A DNA stretch of 64,000 nt. Origin: Shewanella fodinae (lineage in GTDB: Bacteria > Pseudomonadota > Gammaproteobacteria > Enterobacterales > Shewanellaceae). Every line of letters starts with the position of its first letter. Position 1 is the stretch's first letter. Location: contig NZ_BMXW01000002.1 in assembly GCF_014651955.1 (NCBI RefSeq), forward strand, positions 124,760-188,759, written 5' to 3'. A program made the position numbers and the translations under genes. Below the pieces are notes generated by a model, which saw only the letters and a program-made list of their open reading frames with translations, had not been told where the DNA came from and did no database searches. This document shows positions 9,726 to 18,458 of the stretch, one piece after another.

Positions 9726-10316
9726 ATGAATCAAAAAGATATGGATTTGTTTAGAGAGGAAATGGCAGATGTTGTGCCATTAAAACCAAGTCATAGTGTG
9801 CATTTGGTTGCACGCTTTTCTGTGTCAGAGGCACAACTGGCGCGTAACGCGGCGGCACAGAGCAGCGAATATCTGCAACGCCTGCCGTTAGAACTTGCCC
9901 GTATTCCCCCGGTAAAACCTGACGATATGCTTAGTTTCAAACGTGAAGGGGTGCAGGATGCGGTGTTTAAAAATTTGCGCTTAGGTAAATATAAGATTGC
10001 TGCCGAACTTGATGTTCATGGCATGAGTGTCCGTCAGGCACGCGACAGTCTGGTGGCTTTTATTTTACAAAGGTGCCAGCGCGGCGAGCGTTGTGTGTTG
10101 TTGATCCACGGTAAAGGCCATACTAATAAACCTTTTCCGGCAGTGATCAAATCCTGTGTAAATTATTGGCTGACACAACTGGACGAGGTGCTGGCATTTC
10201 ATAGTGCCCAACGGGAGCAGGGGGGCTATGGCGCGCTATATGTCATGTTGCCAAAAAACGAGCAACAACGCCTGGAAAATCGTGAAACTAACCGCCGAGG
10301 CGGTCATCTGCGCTAG
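9726..10316 (+). CDS. smrA: Smr-domain DNA endonuclease SmrA
   Basis: A 196-residue protein with a C-terminal Smr domain (ELDVHGMSVRQARDSL, CVLLIHGKGHTNK, GYGALYVMLPK). The LDxHG and HGKGxH motifs are those of bacterial SmrA/YdaL, which nick or bind branched DNA. The N-terminal half (DLFREEMADVVPL) is the conserved segment seen in the short proteobacterial form. I use the ATG at 9726 (MNQKDMDL), because the upstream in-frame TTG at 9687 has no ribosome binding site. It is a single gene. Confidence 0.88.
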   Translation: MNQKDMDLFREEMADVVPLKPSHSVHLVARFSVSEAQLARNAAAQSSEYLQRLPLELARIPPVKPDDMLSFKREGVQDAVFKNLRLGKYKIAAELDVHGMSVRQARDSLVAFILQRCQRGERCVLLIHGKGHTNKPFPAVIKSCVNYWLTQLDEVLAFHSAQREQGGYGALYVMLPKNEQQRLENRETNRRGGHLR

Positions 10317-10397
10317 TGAAAAGGCTTCGGGTTAGCTCTTGCTATTTCTAAAACTATTGTGGCGATGCGTTTTCGTTTGACATCAGTGAATCCAACA

Positions 10398-10425
10398 ATT
10401 ATTTTAAACGAGTGTTTAAAATAAT
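10398..10425. promoter_or_regulatory. PsrA-type operator in front of psrA-fadE
   Basis: The arms ATTATTTTAAAC (10398-10409) and GTTTAAAATAAT (10414-10425) are a perfect 12-bp inverted repeat with a four-base spacer, ending 12 bases before the regulator start codon. The core AAAC-N4-GTTT agrees with the known PsrA recognition pattern (GAAAC-N4-GTTTC in Pseudomonas). The position implies autoregulation and control of fadE. Confidence 0.8.
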
Positions 10426-10437
10426 CTGGGGGATGGA

Positions 10438-11073
10438 ATGGCCAATCGCTTTGATACCAAAACTCGCATTCTCGATGCGGCTGAAAGGCTGTTTGCAGAA
10501 CGCGGGTTTTCGGAAACCTCTTTGCGGCTGATCACCAGCAAGGCTGAAGTTAACCTAGCTTCGGTCAATTATCATTTTGGTTCAAAGAAAGAACTGATCC
10601 GTGCGGTATTGGCTCGTTATCTTGATGTCTTTATGCCTGCAGCTTCGCAGGCAATTAATACTCAGCGTAAGTTGGAACAACAGGCAACACTGGAGCAGAT
10701 CTTCTCTTCATTGGTCGGGCCGTTACTCAAACTGAACCAGTTATGCCCAGACGGTACCCGTACCTTTCTGCAGTTATTGGGGCGCGGCTATATTGAAAGT
10801 CAGGGGCACTTACGTTGGTTTATCACCTCTCACTACGGTGAACATCTACAGACATTTGTGCGTGCGGTGACCGAAAGTGTTCCTGAAATACCCGCTGCTG
10901 ACATTTTCTGGCGCTTGCATTTCACCCTAGGAACTGTGGTGTTTACCATGGCATCCGCGGATGCGCTGATGGAGATTGCGGCGGCTGATTTTGCTGAACA
11001 AAATGATATCGCAGCGGTTATTCGCAAAGTTATTCCTTATATCTCAGCCGGTGTGGCTGTGTCCGGTAAATAG
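10438..11073 (+). CDS. psrA: TetR-family fatty acid regulator PsrA
   Basis: A 211-residue TetR-type repressor. The helix-turn-helix lies in residues 7-50 (TRILDAAERLFAERGFSETS, LRLITSKAEVNLASVNYHF, GSKKELIRAVL). The C-terminal domain should bind an acyl ligand. It is placed 15 bases ahead of an acyl-CoA dehydrogenase gene, and a perfect palindrome overlaps its own promoter region. These features match PsrA, the regulator of fatty acid degradation in Shewanella and Pseudomonas. The start is ATG at 10438 after TGGGGGA. The family call is certain; the exact regulator name rests on context and operator. Confidence 0.85.
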   Translation: MANRFDTKTRILDAAERLFAERGFSETSLRLITSKAEVNLASVNYHFGSKKELIRAVLARYLDVFMPAASQAINTQRKLEQQATLEQIFSSLVGPLLKLNQLCPDGTRTFLQLLGRGYIESQGHLRWFITSHYGEHLQTFVRAVTESVPEIPAADIFWRLHFTLGTVVFTMASADALMEIAAADFAEQNDIAAVIRKVIPYISAGVAVSGK

Positions 11074-11088
11074 CGCAAGGATAATGTT

Positions 11089-13365
11089 ATGACGATTCTG
11101 CTACTGCTTATTTTGGTACTGGTCGCGTTGTTTTTTGTCCGCGATGTACGCATGCAGTTTGTAACCAAGCCCGTACTCGCATTTTTTAGAAAAGTGTTGC
11201 CGCCGTTGTCTGATACTGAACGCCAAGCGATGGAGGCGGGCGATGTTTGGTGGGAAGCTGAACTGTTCCGTGGTAAGCCTAACTGGGACAAATTGCACGA
11301 TTATGGTAAGCCGACCCTCTCCTCTGAAGAAAAGGCCTTTATTGATAATCAGGTAATGACGGCGCTGACCATGATTGATGATTATGACATCGTTAATCAG
11401 CGGCGTGATTTGCCACCAGAACTCTGGGATTATTTCAAACGCGAAGGTTTCTTTGCGCTGATTATCCCTAAAAAATATGGTGGTAAAGGGTTTTCCGCTT
11501 ACGCTAACTCCACTATTGTCAGCAAAATTGCCAGTCGTAGTCTCAGCGCTGCGGTCACTGTTATGGTGCCAAATTCTCTGGGCCCGGGTGAATTGCTGAC
11601 GCATTACGGCACGCAAGAGCAAAAGGAGCACTGGTTACCCGCATTGGCAAAAGGGGATGAAATCCCATGTTTTGCACTGACTGGTCCCGAAGCTGGTTCT
11701 GATGCTGGTGCCATTCCAGACGAGGGCATTGTTTGCCGTGGTAAGCATAATGGCGAAGAGGTATTAGGCCTTAAGCTTACCTGGAACAAACGCTATATCA
11801 CCTTGGCTCCGGTTGCCACTGTGCTTGGACTGGCATTTAAAATGAAAGATCCTCAGGGTCTATTAGGGGAAACTGCCGATCTAGGAATTACCTGTGCCCT
11901 GATCCCCACTAAACATAAAGGGGTAAAAATTGGGCGCCGCCATGACCCACTGCACATGGCATTTATGAATGGTACCACCCAGGGCAAGGATGTTTTCATT
12001 CCTCTCGACTGGATTATCGGTGGGCCACAATATGCCGGTAAAGGTTGGCGTATGTTGGTTGAGTGTTTATCCGCTGGCCGTGGCATTTCTTTGCCAGCGC
12101 TCGCTACGGCATCAGGCCATCTGGCAACCAAAACAACCACCGCTTATGCCTATATCCGCAAACAATTTGGACTGTCTATTGGTCAGTTTGAAGGGGTGCA
12201 GGAGGCTCTAGCCCGAATTATCGCCAACACTTACCAGCTTGAAGCAGCTAGGCGTTTGACCACCACCGGGATTGACTTGAAGGTGAAACCGTCGGTGGTA
12301 ACCGCGATTGCCAAGTACCATATGACTGAGTTGGGGCGTCAGGTGATGAATGATGCGATGGATATTCAGTCAGGCAAAGGGATCCAGATGGGGCCTAAAA
12401 ATTATCTGGCTCATGGCTATATGGCAAATCCCATCTCCATCACTGTTGAAGGGGCCAATATTCTAACCCGCAGTCTGATGATCTTTGGTCAGGGGGCAAC
12501 ACGTTGTCATCCTTATGTGTTGTCGGAAATGGAAGCCGCCGGAATGAGTGATGAAGCCGAAGCGCTTAATCGTTTTGATTCACTGCTGACCGGACATATT
12601 GGTTACGCGTTGCGTAATGCTTTTGCCAGTATTGGGCATGCCCTGAGTGGTAGTTATTTTGCGTCAGCGCCGGTCAGTGGTGATACCCGTATCTATTATA
12701 AGCAGATGTCACGTATGTCGGCGGCACTGGCATTTATGACCGATATTGCCATGTTGGTGCTAGGGGGAGATCTCAAACGAAAAGAGATGCTTTCTGCCCG
12801 ATTGGGAGACGTGTTGAGCCAGCTGTATCTGGGGTCAGCAACGCTGAAATTATTCGAGGATCACGGTCGGCAATTTGATGAGCTGCCAGTGGTAAAACAT
12901 GCGATGGAAACCCGTTTGCAGTTGGCTGCCGATGCCCTCGAAGGGGCCATCCGTAATTTCCCAAATAAACCCCTGTCTTGGATAATGCGAGTAATGGTGT
13001 TTCCTTTTGGTAATTGGTTTAAAGGCCCAAGTGACAAGCTAAGCAGCAAGGTCGCCAGTAGCCTGCAAAAACCTTCGCCAGTACGCGAACGATTGACGTT
13101 CCTGTGTCCGGCATTTAGCGGTGATAAAAGTGGTGTTGCTGAGGTGGAAGCAGCATTCCAAGCGGTTTATCAGTGCCGCGAAATCAACGCTAAAATTCGC
13201 GATGCGCAGAAACAGGGGATCCTAGCTAGACAGCTGCCGTTTGAGGACTTGTGTAATAGTGCCTTGGAGAAAGGTGTTATCAATGCGGATGAAAAATCGC
13301 GGTTACTCGCAGCGGACAAGCTGCGGATTGATGCTATCAATGTGGATGACTTTGCCAAGCTGTAG
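11089..13365 (+). CDS. fadE: Acyl-CoA dehydrogenase FadE
   Basis: A 758-residue flavoprotein that performs the first step of fatty acid beta-oxidation. It has an N-terminal hydrophobic segment (TILLLLILVLVALFFV), the acyl-CoA dehydrogenase core (FALTGPEAGSDAG, YITLAPVATVLGLAF, TVEGANILTRSLMIFGQGA) and the long C-terminal extension found in the FadE/YafH class. The size is close to other gammaproteobacterial FadE enzymes. It lies directly behind psrA and ends at a strong terminator, so psrA-fadE form one unit likely induced by long-chain fatty acids. Confidence 0.95.
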   Translation: MTILLLLILVLVALFFVRDVRMQFVTKPVLAFFRKVLPPLSDTERQAMEAGDVWWEAELFRGKPNWDKLHDYGKPTLSSEEKAFIDNQVMTALTMIDDYDIVNQRRDLPPELWDYFKREGFFALIIPKKYGGKGFSAYANSTIVSKIASRSLSAAVTVMVPNSLGPGELLTHYGTQEQKEHWLPALAKGDEIPCFALTGPEAGSDAGAIPDEGIVCRGKHNGEEVLGLKLTWNKRYITLAPVATVLGLAFKMKDPQGLLGETADLGITCALIPTKHKGVKIGRRHDPLHMAFMNGTTQGKDVFIPLDWIIGGPQYAGKGWRMLVECLSAGRGISLPALATASGHLATKTTTAYAYIRKQFGLSIGQFEGVQEALARIIANTYQLEAARRLTTTGIDLKVKPSVVTAIAKYHMTELGRQVMNDAMDIQSGKGIQMGPKNYLAHGYMANPISITVEGANILTRSLMIFGQGATRCHPYVLSEMEAAGMSDEAEALNRFDSLLTGHIGYALRNAFASIGHALSGSYFASAPVSGDTRIYYKQMSRMSAALAFMTDIAMLVLGGDLKRKEMLSARLGDVLSQLYLGSATLKLFEDHGRQFDELPVVKHAMETRLQLAADALEGAIRNFPNKPLSWIMRVMVFPFGNWFKGPSDKLSSKVASSLQKPSPVRERLTFLCPAFSGDKSGVAEVEAAFQAVYQCREINAKIRDAQKQGILARQLPFEDLCNSALEKGVINADEKSRLLAADKLRIDAINVDDFAKL

Positions 13366-13394
13366 GCATGAGTAAGTAACGTCGGGGATTTATC

Positions 13395-13424
13395 AAAAAA
13401 GGTACGCCATCGCGTACCTTTTTT
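13395..13424. terminator. Bidirectional terminator between fadE and pykA
   Basis: The stem GGTACGC (13401-13407) / GCGTACC (13412-13418) has a CATC loop and is flanked by six A on the left and six T on the right. It should work for both convergent genes. Confidence 0.93.
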
Positions 13425-13436
13425 ACGTCTAGAGGG

Positions 13437-14873
13437 CTAGGGCACTATCAGTACCTTACAGGTGTTGGTGCCACCAATAGTCTCCATCACGTCACCCTTG
13501 GTCATTAGTACCATATCACCGCTGTGGATGTAGCCTTTGTCTCGCAAACATTCCAAAGCCGCCTGAGCCAGAAAATCCGGCGCATGTACCGCAGAATCAA
13601 ATGCAACAGGGTAAACGCCCCGATATAGTGCCATCGCCGCTAAAGTACGTTGATGACGTGCTAATGCAAATATCGGTAATGCACTACTGATGCGTGACAT
13701 CAGCTTAGGTGTTGCACCAGATTCTGTCAGTGCCACAATAGCTTTAACTGCTTGCAGATGGTTGGCGGCATACATAGTGGCCAACGCAATCGTTTCCTCA
13801 ACAGTACTAAAGCTTTGATCTAATCTGTGCTTAGATACTCGGATACTCGGATGTGCTTCAGCGCCCAGACAAACGCGTGCCATCGCCGCTACGGTTTCTT
13901 CTGGATAACTGCCGGCGGCAGTTTCTGCTGAGAGCATCACCGCATCAGTACCATCCAACACGGCATTGGCAACATCCATGACCTCGGCGCGCGTTGGCAT
14001 TGGGTTAGTGATCATCGACTCCATCATCTGTGTTGCGGTAATCACAATTTTATTTAACTGACGTGAGCGGCTGATAAGCTTCTTCTGCACCGCAACCAAT
14101 GCAGGATCGCCAATTTCTACCCCCAGATCGCCGCGCGCTACCATGACCGCATCGGATGCATTGATAATATCGTCAATGGCTTCATCTGAGGCCACCGCTT
14201 CGGCGCGCTCAACCTTGGCGACAATCAATGCATTACTACCGGCTTCCTGTGCTAGTCTGCGGGCATACTCCAGATCGGCACCTGAGCGTGGAAACGAAAC
14301 CGCCAGGTAGTCGACTTGTATTTGAGCGGCAGTGATGATGTCACGTTTATCTTTATCTGTCAGGGCTGCGGCAGATAGTCCTCCACCTTTTTTATTGATG
14401 CCTTTATTATTGGAGAGCGGACCGGCCACCGTGACTTTAGTATGGACTTTACGTCCGGCAACCTGAGTGACCTGCAGTTGCACCCGGCCATCATCCAGCA
14501 TCAGAATGTCGCCAACATGCACATCGTCTGGTAGCTCTTTATAATCAATGCCCACCTGATTGACATCACCTTCGCCTTTTGCCAGCTCGGCATCCAGTAT
14601 GAAATCCTGACCAAGTGTCAGCAGGACTTTATTTTCTCGGAAAGTAGAAACGCGAATTTTTGGCCCTTGGAGATCGCCGAGAATAGCAATTTGTACACCC
14701 AGTTCTTTGGCTATATTACGGGCATCGGTTGCGCGTTTGATGTGGTCTTCTGCGGAGCCGTGAGAAAAATTCAGGCGCACAACATTAGCACCTGCAGCAA
14801 TGATGCGGCGCAAATTATCATCACGATCGGTTGCTGGCCCAAGAGTTGTTACGATTTTGGTTCTGCGAAACAT
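13437..14873 (-). CDS. pykA: Pyruvate kinase PykA
   Basis: A 478-residue glycolytic enzyme that converts phosphoenolpyruvate and ADP to pyruvate and ATP. Visible motifs are the N-terminal [13 protein letters not shown], substrate loop [16 protein letters not shown], the metal-binding [12 protein letters not shown] and the ATQMMESMI active-site helix. The sequence is of the PykA (AMP-activated, type II) kind rather than PykF. A HexR-like site lies 65 bases upstream, so regulation together with the neighbouring Entner-Doudoroff genes is likely. Confidence 0.97.
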   Translation of the reverse strand: MFRRTKIVTTLGPATDRDDNLRRIIAAGANVVRLNFSHGSAEDHIKRATDARNIAKELGVQIAILGDLQGPKIRVSTFRENKVLLTLGQDFILDAELAKGEGDVNQVGIDYKELPDDVHVGDILMLDDGRVQLQVTQVAGRKVHTKVTVAGPLSNNKGINKKGGGLSAAALTDKDKRDIITAAQIQVDYLAVSFPRSGADLEYARRLAQEAGSNALIVAKVERAEAVASDEAIDDIINASDAVMVARGDLGVEIGDPALVAVQKKLISRSRQLNKIVITATQMMESMITNPMPTRAEVMDVANAVLDGTDAVMLSAETAAGSYPEETVAAMARVCLGAEAHPSIRVSKHRLDQSFSTVEETIALATMYAANHLQAVKAIVALTESGATPKLMSRISSALPIFALARHQRTLAAMALYRGVYPVAFDSAVHAPDFLAQAALECLRDKGYIHSGDMVLMTKGDVMETIGGTNTCKVLIVP

Positions 14874-14937
14874 GGTGTTTATACCCCATTAAGTTTGCAT
14901 ATGATCTGGCTATATCTTATCAGAGTTACCTTGGTTT

Positions 14938-14952
14938 TGTAGGAAAGTTACA
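14938..14952. promoter_or_regulatory. HexR-like site upstream of pykA
   Basis: TGTAGGAAAGTTACA matches the Shewanella HexR consensus TGTARTWWWAYTACA at 13 of 15 positions, including both TGTA/TACA ends. It lies 65 bases above the pykA start. pykA is a known HexR target in this genus. Confidence 0.65.
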
Positions 14953-15007
14953 AACAAAAAAGTGTCGCTAGGATGTTTAATTTTTGTGAGTTTAGACAAA
15001 ATAGCAT

Positions 15008-15043
15008 AAAAAATAAGCGACTGATGTGCATCAGTCGCTTATT
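15008..15043 (-). terminator. Rho-independent terminator of hexR
   Basis: AATAAGCGACTGATG (15012-15026) and CATCAGTCGCTTATT (15029-15043) are exact complements. On the minus strand the hairpin is followed by six T. It starts about 20 bases after the hexR stop. Confidence 0.9.
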
Positions 15044-15062
15044 CAGAGTAACCCAGATGTTG

Positions 15063-15917
15063 TTACATCACGTCTGTTTTTTCTACGCGAGATTCTTTTA
15101 GGACTTCTTTCACCCGTTTCAGACTTTCGCGGAAACGGGGACCGCGGCGCAGTGTAAAACCGGTAGCAAGCACGTCAATAATCACCAACTGTGCCAGCCG
15201 AGAAGCCATTGGCAGATACATGTCGGTATCTTCAGGGACTTCCATGGTGACGGGCAGGGTACATTCGCGCGATAACGGAGAATTACGGGCGGTGATCGCA
15301 ATGACTGCGGCGCCATTTTCTTTCGCCAGCCGAGCAATATCCAATAGGGATTTGGTGCGCCCAGTGTGAGAGATCAACACTACCACGTCGCCTTCATCAC
15401 TGTTAATGCAGCTCATCCGTTGCATTAACACATCATCGAAACATACAACAGGTACATTGAAGCGGAAAAACTTGTTTTGGGCATCATGAGCAACGGCTGC
15501 CGAGGCCCCTAGCCCAAAAAACGAGATTTTTTTGGCTTGAGTTAACACATCGACAGCCCGGTTGATGGCTAAGGGATCGACACTTTGCCGGGCAGTGTCA
15601 AGTGCGGCCATTGAAGATTCAAAGATCTTGTTGGTGTAGGAGTCAGGGGAATCATCTTCTTCCACATGCCGACTGACATAGGGCGTACCATTAGCCAAAC
15701 TTTGTGCCAGATGTAATTTAAAATCTGGGAATCCTTTAGTGTCTAGCCGACGGCAGAAGCGGTTAACCGTGGGTTCGCTCACATCGGCCATTTTCGCGAG
15801 AGTTGCTATGCTGGAATGGATGGCCGTTTGCGGAGATGCCAGAATAACCTCTGCGACTTTACGCTCAGATTTGCTGAAATGAGGCAGGTTCTTTTGAACC
15901 TTTTCTAAAGTATTCAT
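15063..15917 (-). CDS. hexR: RpiR-family regulator HexR
   Basis: A 284-residue regulator with an N-terminal RpiR-type helix-turn-helix (about 1-77; SIATLAKMADVSEPTVNRFC) and a C-terminal SIS phosphosugar-binding domain (about 120-260; FFGLGASAAVAHDAQNKFF, VVVLISHTGRTKSLLDIA). HexR senses 2-keto-3-deoxy-6-phosphogluconate, the intermediate made by Edd and used by Eda. It is divergent from zwf-pgl-edd-eda, and HexR-like sites flank it. One candidate site (15948-15962) is near its own start and may give autoregulation. Confidence 0.95.
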   Translation of the reverse strand: MNTLEKVQKNLPHFSKSERKVAEVILASPQTAIHSSIATLAKMADVSEPTVNRFCRRLDTKGFPDFKLHLAQSLANGTPYVSRHVEEDDSPDSYTNKIFESSMAALDTARQSVDPLAINRAVDVLTQAKKISFFGLGASAAVAHDAQNKFFRFNVPVVCFDDVLMQRMSCINSDEGDVVVLISHTGRTKSLLDIARLAKENGAAVIAITARNSPLSRECTLPVTMEVPEDTDMYLPMASRLAQLVIIDVLATGFTLRRGPRFRESLKRVKEVLKESRVEKTDVM

Positions 15918-15947
15918 ATGTTATTAAGTCCGCTAGCCCATTGGTTA

Positions 15948-15962
15948 TGTAATTTTATTAGC
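15948..15962. promoter_or_regulatory. Possible HexR site on the hexR side
   Basis: TGTAATTTTATTAGC agrees with TGTARTWWWAYTACA at 13 of 15 positions, with mismatches only in the last two bases, which weakens one half-site. It is 31 bases above the hexR start. Confidence 0.4.
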
Positions 15963-16157
15963 TTCTTTGCTGTAAGTATTTCGATATTTAGCATCAGTCT
16001 AATGTCACATGCTGTTGTCGGTTAAGGCAACGTTAACCTGCTTAAACGCCGACTGTTGTAGGGTTTGTAACTTTGTCAGCATAACAGATTTATGACATAG
16101 CTGACTAGCGATATAGCCGTAATTTGTGGCTAAATAACAGATGCGGCCTGATGTTTT

Positions 16158-16172
16158 TGTTGTTATATTACA
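16158..16172. promoter_or_regulatory. HexR site upstream of zwf
   Basis: TGTTGTTATATTACA matches the HexR consensus at 14 of 15 positions. It is 91 bases above the zwf ATG, in a position suited to repressing the operon. Confidence 0.75.
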
Positions 16173-16262
16173 ACAAAATTGTATATCGATTTCCTCATAC
16201 GTGGTTTAAGCTTGGATCTGTTAAAGTGAAAGCCACCCTCATTGAAAGGAGAGAGTTTAGCG

Positions 16263-17735
16263 ATGGGCAAATCATCATCCGAGACCAAAGCTTGCGATTT
16301 TGTACTCTTTGGCACTAAAGGAGACCTGGCCCGGCGCAAATTGTTGCCATCCCTGTATCAACTCGATAAGGCCAATTTGCTGCACCAAGACACTCGCATC
16401 ATTGGCGTTGCCAAAGATGCTTTCACTCAGGAAGAATTTCTGGAACGTGTTACCCAGTCCATCAACAAATTTGTGAAGGAAGACGTTTGTCAGCAAACAC
16501 TGCAGCGTTTTTTGGCGCGTTGCCACTATATTGGCACCAATTTTACTGATGTTGATGGTTATGCGGCTTTTCATGACATCCTCGATAGCCAAAACCGCGT
16601 AATGGTGAATTACTTTGCTACACCGCCGGCAATTTTTGGTGATATCTGCCGTTGCCTGCATGAGCAGGGATTGATTAATGCCGAAACTCGGGTGGTATTG
16701 GAAAAACCCATTGGTTCCGATCTGGCCTCGTCCAAAGTCATTAACGATCAGGTATCGGCATATTTTGCGGAACGCCAAGTTTATCGTATCGACCATTATT
16801 TGGGTAAAGAAACGGTACAAAACCTGATTGCGCTGCGTTTTGCCAATTCACTGTTTGCCTCAAAATGGGATAACCGCACCATAGATCATGTGCAGATAAC
16901 GGTAGCGGAAGAAGTAGGGATTGAAGGTCGTTGGGGCTATTTTGATAAAGCGGGACAGATGCGCGATATGATCCAGAACCATCTGTTGCAAGTGCTGACA
17001 TTGATTGCCATGGACCCTCCGGTAAACCTCGACGCGGACAGTATCCGTGACGAAAAGGTGAAAGTGTTGAAGTCGCTGCGTCCTATCACAATGGACAATG
17101 TGTTTGAAAATACTGTTCGCGGACAATATTCGGCAGGATTCCTTAAAGGCTCACCAGTTCCAGGTTATTTGGAAGAAGAGGGCGCAAACGTTGAATCTAA
17201 TACCGAGACGTTTGTCGCGCTACGGGTGGATATCGACAACTGGCGTTGGGCTGGTGTGCCATTTTATCTGCGCAGCGGTAAACGTATGCCGTTCAAAAGT
17301 TCTGAAATTGTTATCTATTTTAAGAATCCCCCGCACAATCTTTACCGTTCCAGCTATCGTAATTTGCCACCTAATAAGTTGACTATTCGCCTGCAACCGC
17401 ATGAAGGGGTGGAAATTCAGATGATGAATAAGGTGCCTGGGCTGGAGCAGAAACAACGGCTGCAAACCACGAAACTGGACTTAAGTTTTTCTGATACCTT
17501 CAAGAACGAACGTATTCCCGATGCCTATGAACGGTTATTGCTGGAGGCGATGTCGGGGAATCAGGCATTGTTTGTGCGCCGTGATGAGGTCGAACAGGCG
17601 TGGATCTGGGTAGACGGTATCATTCAGTCGTGGGAACAGAGCAATGAAAAGCCAAAACCTTACCCTGCCGGTACCTGGGGGCCGGTGGCTTCGGTGGCAC
17701 TGATCACTAAAGACGGGCGTTCTTGGGATGAATAA
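16263..17735 (+). CDS. zwf: Glucose-6-phosphate 1-dehydrogenase
   Basis: Zwf oxidises glucose-6-phosphate with NADP+ to 6-phosphogluconolactone. The nucleotide-binding segment is FGTKGDLARRKLLP (about 16-29) and the substrate motif RIDHYLGKE is clear, with catalytic histidine in DHYLGKE. The GTKGDL sequence replaces the common GASGDL form. I choose the ATG at 16263, which follows AAGGAGAG by ten bases and gives 490 residues. It is the first gene of zwf-pgl-edd-eda, with spacings of nine to nineteen bases. Confidence 0.97.
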   Translation: MGKSSSETKACDFVLFGTKGDLARRKLLPSLYQLDKANLLHQDTRIIGVAKDAFTQEEFLERVTQSINKFVKEDVCQQTLQRFLARCHYIGTNFTDVDGYAAFHDILDSQNRVMVNYFATPPAIFGDICRCLHEQGLINAETRVVLEKPIGSDLASSKVINDQVSAYFAERQVYRIDHYLGKETVQNLIALRFANSLFASKWDNRTIDHVQITVAEEVGIEGRWGYFDKAGQMRDMIQNHLLQVLTLIAMDPPVNLDADSIRDEKVKVLKSLRPITMDNVFENTVRGQYSAGFLKGSPVPGYLEEEGANVESNTETFVALRVDIDNWRWAGVPFYLRSGKRMPFKSSEIVIYFKNPPHNLYRSSYRNLPPNKLTIRLQPHEGVEIQMMNKVPGLEQKQRLQTTKLDLSFSDTFKNERIPDAYERLLLEAMSGNQALFVRRDEVEQAWIWVDGIIQSWEQSNEKPKPYPAGTWGPVASVALITKDGRSWDE

Positions 17736-17744
17736 GGAGGCCGT

Positions 17745-18449
17745 ATGCTGAAAGAAACAGTGTTCAAATCTTTTGATTCAAAAGAACAACTGGAACAGCA
17801 ACTTGCCGAGCGCATTGCCGTTGGACTGCAGGAAGCCATCGATAATCGCGGCAAGGCGAGCTTGGTGGTTTCTGGCGGTTCCACACCGCTAGGGTTGTTT
17901 GAAAAGCTCAGCCGTAAAGTGTTGGATTGGAGCGAAGTGTTTGTGACCTTAGCGGATGAACGCTGGGTGGATAACGCAAGTGCTGATTCCAATGAACATT
18001 TGGTGCGTCAGCATTTGTTACAACATCATGCTGCAAGTGCCAAATTTCGCGGCCTGAAGAATATGTTTGCCACCGCAGCGGCGGGGGTCGCGATGACTAC
18101 CGAACAACTGGCCAATATTCCGCGTCCGTTTGATGTGGTGGTCCTAGGCATGGGTAACGATGGACACACTTGCTCTTGGTTCCCCTGCGCACCCGCAGCC
18201 GAGCTACAGCACGCGTTGACTACAGACGCATTACTGTGTGCCATGCATCCCCAAACAGCGCCTCATGCGCGAATTACTTTGAGTCGACATGCGGTGCTCG
18301 GTAGTCGCCAGATATATCTGCATCTGGTAGGTCAGCAAAAATTGGATGTTTACCATCGGGCGCTTGCTGCAGACGATATCATGGAGATGCCCGTCAGAGC
18401 GGTCCTGTCCCAACATAAAATTCCTGTGGATGTGTACTGGGCCGCATAA
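17745..18449 (+). CDS. pgl: 6-phosphogluconolactonase
   Basis: A 234-residue hydrolase of the DevB/Pgl type, which opens 6-phosphogluconolactone to 6-phosphogluconate. The family motifs VVSGGSTPLGLFEKLS, TLADERWV and GMGNDGHTCSWFP are present. The start codon follows AAGGAGG. It sits nine bases after zwf and nine before edd. Confidence 0.96.
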   Translation: MLKETVFKSFDSKEQLEQQLAERIAVGLQEAIDNRGKASLVVSGGSTPLGLFEKLSRKVLDWSEVFVTLADERWVDNASADSNEHLVRQHLLQHHAASAKFRGLKNMFATAAAGVAMTTEQLANIPRPFDVVVLGMGNDGHTCSWFPCAPAAELQHALTTDALLCAMHPQTAPHARITLSRHAVLGSRQIYLHLVGQQKLDVYHRALAADDIMEMPVRAVLSQHKIPVDVYWAA

Positions 18450-18458
18450 GGAGAAGTT

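Larger units (their letters stand above)
15918..16262. other. hexR-zwf divergent control region
   Basis: This 345-base region holds no gene. It carries two HexR-like sequences: a weaker one on the hexR side (15948-15962) and a strong one on the zwf side (16158-16172). The zwf ribosome binding site AAGGAGAG is at 16246-16253. Confidence 0.7.
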
